Of a DNA stretch of 64,000 bases, positions 19,323 to 28,470 are shown piece after piece. A program made the translations under genes and the position numbers. The notes beneath the pieces are model-generated. The model saw nothing but the letters and a program-made list of their open reading frames with translations, was not told the origin of the DNA and made no database searches. The DNA lies in NCBI GenBank assembly GCA_947468275.1, contig CANIKO010000015.1:32661-96660 (forward strand). Direction: 5' to 3'. Each line of letters begins with the position of its first letter. Position 1 is the stretch's first letter. This DNA comes from Bacteroidota bacterium (lineage in GTDB: Bacteria; Bacteroidota; Bacteroidia; NS11-12g; UBA9320).

Positions 19323-21434
19323 ATGAAAGTATTCTTTTCCTCAATGTTGTGTTTGTTTATTGTTAGCATCACAAGTGTTTCAAAGGCTCAACACAATTCG
19401 TGCGGTACGGATAAATACATGGCTGAAATTTTAAAAACCAATCCTCAATTGTTACAATCTATAACAGACTATAATAATAGTATATCAAATGCCAGTAATT
19501 TTGATATTAAGTTGAATAAAAAAGGAACTACTCGAACCATTCCTGTTGTATTTCATATCATCCATACCTATGGAACTGAAAATATCTCAAAGGCTCAAAT
19601 TGATGATCAAATAAAGATAATGAATGAGGCGTATCAAAGGTTAAACAGTGACACCTCGGCTACTCGTAGTATTTTTAAAGGAGTAGCAGCCGATATGGAT
19701 ATTGAATTTAAATTAGCACGTAAGGACCCAAGTGGAAATTGTACTGAAGGAATTACCCGAACATTTTCTACCCTTACTGATGGTGGAGATGATGCCGTAA
19801 AAAATCTTATTCGCTGGGATTACAGAAAATATTTAAATGTTTGGGTAATAAAAAATATCGCAATGGATGCTGGTGCGGGAGGAAGAGTGTTGGGTTATGC
19901 TACTTTACCGGCTAATACCAACTCTACAACGGATGGAATTATAGTATTAGCCGATTATATAGGAAGTATAGGCACTGCCGTTGGAAATGGCAATAAAGGC
20001 AGAGTTCTAGTGCACGAAGCCGGACATTGGTTAGGACTTTACCATCCTTTTCAGGGTGGATGCGGAGGTAATTGTAATAATTCTGGAGATTATGTATGTG
20101 ATACCCCTCCAGTATCCGACCCAAGTTTTGGTTGCCCAACTACCAACAATACATGTAATAACGATTCTCCGGACCAATTAGACATGGTTGAAAATTTTAT
20201 GGATTATGCCAATGGCTCGTGTCAAAATATTTTTACAAAAGGTCAAAAAGCAGTGGTAGAAGTTTCTTTAGGTAATAATAGTTATCGTGCTCAAAATATT
20301 TCAACTGCGGCGCAAACGGCCACAGGTATTTTTACAAATCCTTCATGTACTGCAATTGCTGACTTTAATACTTCAAATAATATTGTAACTGTTTGTCAAG
20401 GAGGTTCTGTCAGTTTTAAAGATTATAGTTATAATGGCACCATATCATCTTATGATTGGTCATTTGATGGAGGTATACCTTCCACATCTATTTCAGCGGC
20501 ACCAGCTATTACTTATGCAACTGCAGGCCTATATAAAGTTACTTTAAAAGTAACAAATGCTCAGGGGACCAATACCAAAATAGTAGACAAGATGATAAAT
20601 GTTATTCCTGCTGTTTCTAATAATAAATCCCCAATGAGTGAAGGTTTTGAAAACAGTCAAATTTTGGTAAATAATTGGAGCGTTTTAGAATCAGGCAATT
20701 ATGGATGGGAAAGAACCACTTCAGCTAAATATGAAGGAAGCGCTTCATTGGTGGCCACTATTGATGCCGGCTCTGCAAATAATTCATTATACAGTCTTGT
20801 ATCATCACCGTATGACGTCTCAGTAATTAAAGGACGGGCTCCAAAATTAAGATTCAGAGTAGCCTATCGACCTGCTGTGGCTGGAAATTCAGAAATACTT
20901 ACAATATCACTAAGTACCACTTGCGGGCAAACATGGAAAGCCATAAGAGCCTTTATTAATTCAAATGGATTGGGCGTTGATAATGTTGTAGAATTAGGAT
21001 GGGTACCATCATCTCAAGCTGATTGGAAAGAACTTACGATAGACCTAGCCAATTATGAAAACACCCCTAATTTGATGATAAAATTTGAGGCAAGAAGCCG
21101 AAGTGGAAATAGCATTTACCTAGATAATGTAAATATTCAGGCAGATTTGGCGGCCTCAACTCAACTTCTAAATGCCAGCGGTTCATCCATAAATGTATAT
21201 CCTAATCCTACGAAAGACATTGTAAATATTGATATTGAAACCCATGGAAAATCATTCGAAGGAATAAAAATAATAAATTCGACAGGCCAAGTAATCGAAA
21301 ATATTGAAACTTTGATTCAAAAAAATAATTCAAATATTATCTGTACAATTAAGCATATTCCTTCAGGTATTTATTTTGCTCAAATTAATTTGGGCGGACA
21401 AATAATCGTTAAAAAATTCATAGTAATACCATAA
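19323..21434 (+). CDS. Secreted M43 (pappalysin-like) metalloprotease with PKD and T9SS sorting domains
   Basis: This is a 703-residue protein with signal peptide (ending VSKAQ), then the metalloprotease domain with HEAGHWLGLYH starting at H231 and the Met-turn segment MVENFMDYANG. A PKD domain follows (SYDWSFDGGIPSTS, about residues 340-420), then a beta-rich MAM/jelly-roll-like segment, and a C-terminal type IX secretion sorting domain (VYPNPTKDIVNID to KKFIVIP). It should be exported and attached to, or released from, the cell surface and digest proteins outside the cell. The zinc motif is intact. It ends 7 bases before topA, but the functions are unrelated. Confidence 0.94.
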   Translation: MKVFFSSMLCLFIVSITSVSKAQHNSCGTDKYMAEILKTNPQLLQSITDYNNSISNASNFDIKLNKKGTTRTIPVVFHIIHTYGTENISKAQIDDQIKIMNEAYQRLNSDTSATRSIFKGVAADMDIEFKLARKDPSGNCTEGITRTFSTLTDGGDDAVKNLIRWDYRKYLNVWVIKNIAMDAGAGGRVLGYATLPANTNSTTDGIIVLADYIGSIGTAVGNGNKGRVLVHEAGHWLGLYHPFQGGCGGNCNNSGDYVCDTPPVSDPSFGCPTTNNTCNNDSPDQLDMVENFMDYANGSCQNIFTKGQKAVVEVSLGNNSYRAQNISTAAQTATGIFTNPSCTAIADFNTSNNIVTVCQGGSVSFKDYSYNGTISSYDWSFDGGIPSTSISAAPAITYATAGLYKVTLKVTNAQGTNTKIVDKMINVIPAVSNNKSPMSEGFENSQILVNNWSVLESGNYGWERTTSAKYEGSASLVATIDAGSANNSLYSLVSSPYDVSVIKGRAPKLRFRVAYRPAVAGNSEILTISLSTTCGQTWKAIRAFINSNGLGVDNVVELGWVPSSQADWKELTIDLANYENTPNLMIKFEARSRSGNSIYLDNVNIQADLAASTQLLNASGSSINVYPNPTKDIVNIDIETHGKSFEGIKIINSTGQVIENIETLIQKNNSNIICTIKHIPSGIYFAQINLGGQIIVKKFIVIP

Positions 21435-21441
21435 AAAATAG

Positions 21442-23760
21442 ATGTCGAAAAACCTAGTAATCGTAGAGTCACCTGCCAAAGCTAAAACCATTGAAAAATT
21501 TCTTGGAAAAGATTTTCAGGTAAAATCCTGTTTTGGTCACATTCGCGACCTTGATAAGGGCGATGACGCCATTGATATTAATAACAAATTCACCCCAAAG
21601 TACGTTGTACCAGAGGATAAATCTGCAGTTGTTAATGAATTAAAAAAGCTCGCAAAAGGTGCCGAAATGGTTTGGTTAGCATCGGATGAGGACCGTGAGG
21701 GAGAAGCAATTTCATGGCACTTGTCTGAGGTATTAGGTTTAAATAATTTAACATCTAAACGTATTGTTTTTCATGAAATCACAAAACCGGCTATTTTAAA
21801 AGCTATTGAAAACCCAAGAGATATTGATAAAAACCTTGTGGATGCGCAGCAAGCAAGACGTTTATTAGATAGATTAGTGGGATTTGAGTTATCACCAGTA
21901 CTTTGGAAAAAAGTTAAACCATCTTTATCCGCCGGACGAGTTCAAAGTGTAGCTGTGAGATTGGTGGTGGAACGTGAACGTGAAATTAAAGGGTTTGAGG
22001 TAAAATCTGCTTTTAGAATTATTGCTGAATTTGAATTTAACAGTAAAAAATTCAATGCCGAACTTCCAAAACGTTTTAACACCAAAGACGAGGCTTTAAA
22101 ATTTCTAGAAAGTTGTATTGGCTCTGATTTCATTGTTAATTCAGTAGATATAAAACCAGGAACACGCAAACCTGCAGCTCCTTTTACCACCTCTACTCTT
22201 CAACAGGAAGCAAGCAGAAAACTTGGGTATTCAGTATCTCAAACCATGACTTTGGCTCAGCGACTATATGAAGCGGGTTATATTACTTATATGAGAACGG
22301 ATTCCGTTAACTTGTCAGAATTGGCGATAGTAGCGGCTAAAGATGAAATAACCTCTGCCTACGGAAAAGAATTTAGTAATCCTCGTAAATATACGACCAA
22401 AAGTGCCGGAGCACAAGAAGCTCACGAGGCCATACGACCCACCTATTTTGAAAATCATACCTCTGGCGATGACGACCAACAAAAACGCTTATATGATTTA
22501 ATTTGGAAGCGAGCAATAGCTTCTCAAATGAGTGAAGCTAAAATTGAAAGAACCGAAGTTAGAATTGACATTACTAAAAACAAAGAGGTTCTTGTGGCCT
22601 CTGGAGAAGTGATCACTTTTGAAGGTTTTTTAAAGGTTTATTTAGAAGGTAAGGACGAAAGCAAAGATGATGAGGATGAGCAAGGGGGATTAATGCCTGC
22701 CATGAAAAACGGCGATGAACTTAATAATTTAAGTATATCTGCTACCCAACGTTTTACCCGCGCAGCGCCAAGGTATACAGAAGCAAGCTTGGTAAAAGAT
22801 TTGGAAGAACTAGGGATTGGTCGTCCTTCTACTTATGCTCCAACCATAAGTACTATCCAAAAACGCGGTTATGTTGAAAAGGAAACTAGAGAAGGTGAAA
22901 AACGCAGTTATGATGTATTGCAATTAGTGGACGGCAAAATCACGTCACAAACTAAAACAGAAATAACAGGAGCCGAAAAAAACAAATTATTCCCCACGGA
23001 TATTGGAGGGGTAGTTACCGACTTTTTGATGAAAAATTTTGATCACATTATGGATTACAATTTTACAGCTTCTGTTGAAAAAGAATTTGATGAAATAGCT
23101 TCTGGAAATCAAAGCTGGACCAAAATGTTGGACGGCTTTTATCACCCGTTTCACGAATCGGTAGATAAAACCTTGAAAATATCGGAAAAAGCAACTGGTG
23201 AACGTGAATTAGGAATTGACCCCAAGACACAAATGCCTGTATTTTCCAAAATTGGCCGTTACGGCCCAATGATACAAAAAGGCGATGGTGCCAATGAAAT
23301 TAAACCTGTTTTTGCGAAGCTAAAAAAAGGTCAAAGCATTGATAGTATTTCACTAGATGAAGCTTTAGAATTATTTGCGTTGCCCCGCACTTTAGATGAA
23401 TTTGAAGATAAACCAATGAAAGTTGGAGTTGGCCGCTTCGGACCCTATGTGCAGCATAACAGTAAATTTTATTCCCTAGGAAAAGAAGACGATCCTTATG
23501 AAGTAGATTCAGACCGATGTGTTCAAATAATATTAGACAAGCGCCAAGCTGAAGCAGAAAAATATATCATGGAATTACCCAATGATATCATAGTTCTAAA
23601 CGGTCGATTCGGGCCATATTTTACCCAAAATAAAGAAAACTATAAAATCCCGAAAGGCACTGACCCCAAATCACTCACTTTGGAACAATGTGAAAAAATA
23701 ATAGCTGAAACCAAAGCCAATCCTAAAGCTAAGTCTTCGTTTAGAGGAAAGAAGAAGTAA
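21442..23760 (+). CDS. topA: DNA topoisomerase I
   Basis: This is a 772-residue type IA topoisomerase that relaxes negative supercoils. It has the Toprim domain at the N-terminus (NLVIVESPAKAKTIEKFLG; acidic DEDREGEA), the nucleophile Y283 in YITYMRTDS, SAGRVQSVAVRLV, and C-terminal repeats with GRFGPYVQ and GRFGPYFTQ in place of the four-cysteine zinc fingers of the E. coli enzyme, as usual for this phylum. A basic tail (KAKSSFRGKKK) ends it. Full length and intact. Confidence 0.97.
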   Translation: MSKNLVIVESPAKAKTIEKFLGKDFQVKSCFGHIRDLDKGDDAIDINNKFTPKYVVPEDKSAVVNELKKLAKGAEMVWLASDEDREGEAISWHLSEVLGLNNLTSKRIVFHEITKPAILKAIENPRDIDKNLVDAQQARRLLDRLVGFELSPVLWKKVKPSLSAGRVQSVAVRLVVEREREIKGFEVKSAFRIIAEFEFNSKKFNAELPKRFNTKDEALKFLESCIGSDFIVNSVDIKPGTRKPAAPFTTSTLQQEASRKLGYSVSQTMTLAQRLYEAGYITYMRTDSVNLSELAIVAAKDEITSAYGKEFSNPRKYTTKSAGAQEAHEAIRPTYFENHTSGDDDQQKRLYDLIWKRAIASQMSEAKIERTEVRIDITKNKEVLVASGEVITFEGFLKVYLEGKDESKDDEDEQGGLMPAMKNGDELNNLSISATQRFTRAAPRYTEASLVKDLEELGIGRPSTYAPTISTIQKRGYVEKETREGEKRSYDVLQLVDGKITSQTKTEITGAEKNKLFPTDIGGVVTDFLMKNFDHIMDYNFTASVEKEFDEIASGNQSWTKMLDGFYHPFHESVDKTLKISEKATGERELGIDPKTQMPVFSKIGRYGPMIQKGDGANEIKPVFAKLKKGQSIDSISLDEALELFALPRTLDEFEDKPMKVGVGRFGPYVQHNSKFYSLGKEDDPYEVDSDRCVQIILDKRQAEAEKYIMELPNDIIVLNGRFGPYFTQNKENYKIPKGTDPKSLTLEQCEKIIAETKANPKAKSSFRGKKK

Positions 23761-23785
23761 GAAAATAAGAAATTAACGAATGAAG

Positions 23786-24218
23786 ATTAACGATTTCTGA
23801 TTTTAGAAGTAACTTAACAATAAAATGAACAAACACGATCTTGAAGAACGACTTATAAACTTTTCGGTATTGATTGTTCAATTAGTGGAAACAATGCCTG
23901 AAAGAAAAGCTGCCAATCATTTAGCCGGGCAATTATTGCGTTCAGGTACTTCACCTGCTTTAAACTATGGTGAAGCACAAAGTGGTGAATCAAGAAAAGA
24001 TTTTATACATAAAATTAGTATCGTGCTTAAAGAACTTCGTGAAACTCACATCTGCTTATAAATCATTTTTAAAACAAAACTATACACTGTTGAGGATAAA
24101 ATAATTATAGCATTAGGAGAGAGCAATGAATTGATAGCTATTTTCGTAAAAAGTATTGAAACTGCTCAAAGAAACATTCAAGCTCAATTAAAAAAATCGT
24201 AAATCAAAAATCGTTAAT
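23786..24218. mobile_element. Inverted-repeat unit carrying a four-helix-bundle gene (IVS-like)
   Basis: An 18-base arm ATTAACGATTTCTGATTT (23786-23803) is complementary to AAATCAAAAATCGTTAAT (24201-24218), 17 of 18 positions pairing. The arms enclose exactly one gene, and the right arm begins inside its stop codon. This is the architecture of 23S rRNA intervening sequences, where a four-helix-bundle ORF sits inside a long hairpin, but this copy lies between topA and an unrelated gene. Its mobility is inference; no target duplication could be confirmed. Confidence 0.5.
23825..24202 (+). pseudogene. Four-helix-bundle (S23/IVS type) protein gene with in-frame stop
   Basis: The reading frame encodes 125 positions of the four-helix-bundle family: MNKHDLEERLINFSVLIVQL, then AANHLAGQLLRSGTSPALNYGEA, typical of the family, and a C-terminal SNELIAIFVKSIETAQRN. 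A TAA at codon 79 (24059-24061) splits it. The downstream sequence continues in the same frame with no indel, and the position usually encodes a residue such as Lys (ICL*IIFKTKLY). The 78-residue product would lack the last helices. These proteins have no settled function. It is either recently inactivated or expressed by readthrough. Confidence 0.85.
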
Positions 24219-24253
24219 TGTTGTTCTAAAATAAAAATATAATCCTTTTAATA

Positions 24254-25159
24254 TTGATAAGCGAATCCGAAATAAAAGCCCTGATTTCTTTACTTGACGA
24301 CACCGATGATGAAGTGGTGAGTCAGGTAGAAAAACGGATTTTCCAATTGGGTCCGGAGGTTATTCCAGCTATTGAACAAAACTGGGATTTGGTGGAGATT
24401 AACGAATTGCGCCAACGCCGCCTCGATGAAATTATAAAACGCATACAATCGGATTCATTAACTTCTGAACTAAGGCTTTGGAAACAAACCAATCAAACCG
24501 ATCTGCTGGAAGGAGCCTTAATATTAAATAAAGTAAAATATCCTGATGTTGACCGCCAGTTTATTGATAATTTAATTGATAAAATAAAATTGGATGTATG
24601 GTTGGAGATGCATTATGACCTTACCTCATTCGAAAAAATAAAGATTTTGAACTATGTATTTTTTGATGTTCATCGTTTTTTAGGTGATAATGAGGATTAT
24701 CACAATCCCGATAATTCCTATATTTCACGAGTTTTTGAGCGCAAAAAAGGTAACCCTATTTCCTTGGCAATATTATACTCACTAGTAGCGCAAAGGTTGC
24801 GATTGCCTGTGTTTGGCATCAATCTTCCTCAGCATTTTATAGTTGGCTATCTCGAAAACTACAGCGATACAGAACCCTTGCGGCTCAACGATACCAAAAT
24901 TATGATACCCGAACCCAATGCCCGGGTTCAGTTTTATATCAATCCGTTTAACAAAGGCTCGATATTTCCCCGCGAAAATCTTTATGTTTTTTTGAAGCAA
25001 GTAAATATTGAACCCCGCGAAGAGTATTTTTTGCCCTGCACCAATATCGAAATTTTAAAACGCATGGTTCGTAACCTAATCTCGGCTTACGAAAAACTAA
25101 AAAACCCCGCTATGATAAGCCAGTTTGAAGCCATGATGGCTGTTCTGGACGAAGGGTAA
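24254..25159 (+). CDS. SirB1-like transglutaminase-fold protein
   Basis: This is a 301-residue cytoplasmic protein. The middle has the SirB1/transglutaminase-like core: ISRVFERKKGNPISLAILYS and LRLPVFGINLPQHFIVGY. The N-terminal 90 residues are helical. In the core the usual catalytic Cys is not at the expected spot (GNPISLAI), so enzymatic activity is doubtful, as in most of this family, whose role is not established. No ATG is available near the N-terminus; the frame opens at a TTG (24254). Its codon use (GAT-rich) resembles host genes, unlike the restriction gene downstream. Confidence 0.82.
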   Translation: MISESEIKALISLLDDTDDEVVSQVEKRIFQLGPEVIPAIEQNWDLVEINELRQRRLDEIIKRIQSDSLTSELRLWKQTNQTDLLEGALILNKVKYPDVDRQFIDNLIDKIKLDVWLEMHYDLTSFEKIKILNYVFFDVHRFLGDNEDYHNPDNSYISRVFERKKGNPISLAILYSLVAQRLRLPVFGINLPQHFIVGYLENYSDTEPLRLNDTKIMIPEPNARVQFYINPFNKGSIFPRENLYVFLKQVNIEPREEYFLPCTNIEILKRMVRNLISAYEKLKNPAMISQFEAMMAVLDEG

Positions 25160-25177
25160 GTTCTGCTTGCTTTCCCG

Positions 25178-25195
25178 CAACAAATTAATTTGTTG
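25178..25195. promoter_or_regulatory. 18-bp perfect palindrome upstream of the RM gene
   Basis: CAACAAATT-AATTTGTTG is a perfect palindrome, 60 bases before the RM gene ATG. It could be an operator for a dimeric regulator or simply a hairpin. No controller-protein gene is nearby. Confidence 0.4.
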
Positions 25196-25254
25196 ATTCT
25201 TTTCGGAAATAGGTATTTAGCTTAATTATATATTTGAAGGGTTAGAATAAGCTA

Positions 25255-27999
25255 ATGGCATTAAGCTGGAATGAAATAAAAGACCGAGCATTAAATTTCT
25301 CAAAGGAATGGGCGGATACTTCAAACGAAGAAGCAGACGCAAAACCATTTTTAGTTGAGTTTTTTAATGTGTTTGGTATTAGGAGTAAACGTGTTTCAAC
25401 TTTTGAACACAGAGTAAAAAAATTGGACGACAAAGACGGTTACATTGACTTGCTTTGGAAAGGGACGATTTTAATTGAAATGAAAAGTCGGGGAAAAAAC
25501 CTTGACCAAGCATATCAACGTGCCATTGACTGCACTCACGGACTGTAACAACACGAATTACCGAAATACATTCTCATTTCTGACTTTGAAAACTTTAGAC
25601 TTTACGACCTTGAAGAAGATAAACACATTGAATTTAAACTCAACAACCTTGTAAATAATGTTCAGCATTTCGGCTACATTTTAGGTTATCAAAAAAAGGT
25701 TTACAAAGAACAAGACCCTGCAAACATAAAAGCAGCAGAGTTAATGGGTAAACTTCACGACAGACTTGAAGAAATAGGCTACACTGGACATCCATTAGAA
25801 GTTTACTTGGTTCGTATTCTGTTTTTATTGTTTTCAGAAGACACAACAATTTTCAACAAGCAACAATTTCAAGAATATTTAGAACAGCTGACAGCCGAAG
25901 ACGGAAGCGACCTTGCATCAAAACTGCAAGAACTTTTTCAAGTATTAAATACACCAAAAGAAAATCGTTTTAAAAATCTTGACGAGCAACTTGCCGACTT
26001 TCCATATATAAACGGAAAACTTTTTGAAGAGAACTTGCCTACGGCAAGTTTCGACACAAAAATGCGTCAAGCCTTGCTTGACTGCTGTTACATTGATTGG
26101 AGTAAAATTTCGCCAGCAATTTTTGGTTCAATGTTTCAAAGCGTAATGAACCCAAAAGAACGCAGAAACTTGGGGGCACATTAAACAAGCGAAACCAATA
26201 TTTTAAAACTTATCAAACCACTTTTCTTGGACGACCTTTGGAAAGAATTTGAAAGCATCAAGGATAACAAAAATAAACTTCCCGAATTTCATAAAAAATT
26301 AAGCACTCTTAAATTCCTTGACCCTGCTTGTGGTTGCGGAAATTTCCTTGTAATCACTTACCGAGAATTGCGTTTATTGGAATTAGAAATTTTAAGAGCA
26401 TCAAATAAAACAGGACAACGAGTATTTGACGTTAGAGAAATAATTCACCTTGACGTTGATATGATGTGCGGAATTGAATATGAAGAATTTCCTGCAAGAA
26501 TTGCCGAAGTTGCAATGTGGCTTATCGACCACCAAATGAATATGCAAATAAGCAATGAGTTTGGACAATACTTTGTTCGTTTACCACTGAAAAAATCTGC
26601 AAAAATTATTCACGCAGACGCATTAGAAACTGATTGGGAAAACGTTGTTTCAAAAAATGAACTTTCATTTATAATCGGAAATCCGCCTTTCATTGGTTCT
26701 AAAATAATGAAGCAAAGCCAACGTGACCAAATTGTAAAAGAATTTGATAATGCAGACGGAAGCGGAGTTTTAGACTATGTAACAGGCTGGTATATTAAAG
26801 CAGCCAAATACATTCAAAATATAAAAATTAAAGTGGCTTTTGTTTCTACAAACTCAATTGTTCAAGGAGAACAAACGAGTATACTTTGGGGACAAATGCT
26901 CAATAAATACAAAATCAAAATTCATTTTGCTCATCGAACTTTTAAATGGAGCAACGAAGCAAAAGGAAATGCAGCAGTTTATTGTGTGATAGTTGGCTTC
27001 GCCAACTACGATACTAATAGCAAGAGCATTTTTGAATACGAAGATATTAGAGGTGAAGCTCACGAAATAAAAGCAAAAAATATCAATCCTTATTTAGTTG
27101 ATGCAAAGGATATTTTTGTTGGCAAACGCAGAAAACCTATTTGCAATATTCCAGAAATATCATTTGGCAGTATGCCAAATGATGGCGGAAATTTTCTTTT
27201 CACAGACGAAGAAAAAAACGCATTTATTGAACAAGAACCGAAAGCGGAAAAGTTTTTCAGTCCACTCATTTCAGCTCACGAATTTCTAAATGGTCATAAA
27301 CGTTGGTGTTTATGGCTTAAAAATGCAAATCCAACAGATTTAAAAGAAACAAAACTTGTAACTGAAAGAGTTGAAAATGTTAGAAAACTAAGAGCTGAAA
27401 GCAATAGACAAGCAACACAAAAACTTGCATCTTTTCCAACTCTTTTCGGGGAAGATAGACAACCCGATAGCGATTATGTTTTAATTCCTCTGCATTCTTC
27501 TGAGAATAGGAAGTATATACCGATGGGGTTTTTTAATAAAAATTCAATTGCAAATAATAGCTGTTCTTTTATTCCTAATGCAAAACTTTATCACTTTGGA
27601 ATTTTAATGTCAGCTATTCATATGGCTTGGGTTAAAAATATGTGTGGTAGAATTAAAAGTGACTATCGTTATTGAAACGAATTGGTTTATAACAATTATC
27701 CTTTTCCTGAAAACCCTAACGACAAGCAAATAAAAGCCGTAGAAACAGCAGCACAAAAAGTATTGAATGCAAGATTAGAATTTCCAAAAAGTTCTTTATC
27801 TGATTTATACGACCCGTTGACAATGCCGCCAGCATTGGTAAAAGCACACAACGAGTTAGACAAAGCAGTAGACATGGCTTACAGACCGCAACCGTTTACA
27901 AGTGAAGCCAACAGAATGGTTTTTCTTTTTGAACTTTACGAAAAATATACAGCAGACCTTTTTACAAAAGAGAAAGTGAAGAAAAGTAAAAAGAGGTAA
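25255..27999 (+). pseudogene. MmeI-like type IIL restriction-modification gene with three in-frame stops
   Basis: Read through, the frame encodes 914 positions, close to the 919 residues of MmeI. Parts in order: nuclease domain with D65-x9-E75-x-K77 (YIDLLW and EMK), helical spacer, N6-adenine methyltransferase with motif I DPACGCG at D356 and motif IV NPPF at N476, then target-recognition and C-terminal segments (NELVYNNYPFPENP). TAA at codon 98, TAA at codon 310 and TGA at codon 807 interrupt it; sequence on each side stays in one frame, and the replaced residues appear to be Lys (HGL*QHELP), Tyr (GAH*TSETN) and Ser (YRY*NELVY). Asp is mostly GAC, whereas neighbours use GAT, a sign of transfer. 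As written no intact enzyme is made, unless stops are read through. Confidence 0.93.
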
Positions 28000-28470
28000 T
28001 TAAATTTTCTACACCAACTTCACCTTCGCAAATTTTAATACCAACTGCTTTTCTCTAATATTCCGAACAAAAGCCAATCCCAAAGGGATTAAATGTTTAT
28101 AGATTTTCTGAAGGTTTGTAAGGTTCGACCCCGAAGGGGTCGAATAGCTCTAATGATTATTTTTTCTATAAATATTAGAACCCTATGGGTTCATTTTTTT
28201 AAAGCTTTTTAAACTAATTTCACTGCTGATTTTAGTTTTTATATATTAAACATTACAAATTTAAAAGGCAATATATTTAAAGTACTTTTGTGGTGGGCCA
28301 ATCGCTGATTGGCCCGACCCTATAAAAGGCAGTCAACAGGCTGCTTTTTGTAGTTAATATGGTTTAGGGTAATTGCCCCCACGCCTTGCTTCGTGTCCAC
28401 ACGATGCAATAATTAGTTCCGATTCGTGAAGACATGAATCAGGGCTAAAGAATTATAAAAACTCAAAATT
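28000..28470. repeat. Cluster of seven small hairpins between convergent genes
   Basis: There is no gene here. Compact stem-loops follow one another: 28076-28090 (AATCCC/GGGATT), 28124-28144 (TTCGACCCC/GGGGTCGAA), 28178-28192 (GAACCC/GGGTTC), 28295-28315 (GGGCCAATC/GATTGGCCC), 28324-28349 (arms around GCAG/CTGC), 28391-28404 (TCGTGT/ACACGA) and 28421-28440 (GATTCGTG/CATGAATC, one G-T pair). Four have exactly three-base loops. The last lies 30 bases past the stop of the barrel gene on the minus strand and may end its transcript. Confidence 0.75.

Noticed and set aside
23825..27999. A reassigned stop codon in this organism
   Set aside because: Both TAA and TGA interrupt genes here, the replaced residues appear to differ (Lys, Tyr, Ser), and other genes end normally with TAA, TAG and TGA.
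25255..27999. BREX or other multi-gene defence island around the MmeI-like gene
   Set aside because: The neighbours are a transglutaminase-fold gene and an outer-membrane barrel gene. No pglZ, brxC, helicase or other defence gene is seen.
28076..28440. Possible CRISPR array
   Set aside because: The hairpins differ in sequence, so there are no identical repeats with spacers of regular length, and no cas genes occur in the window.
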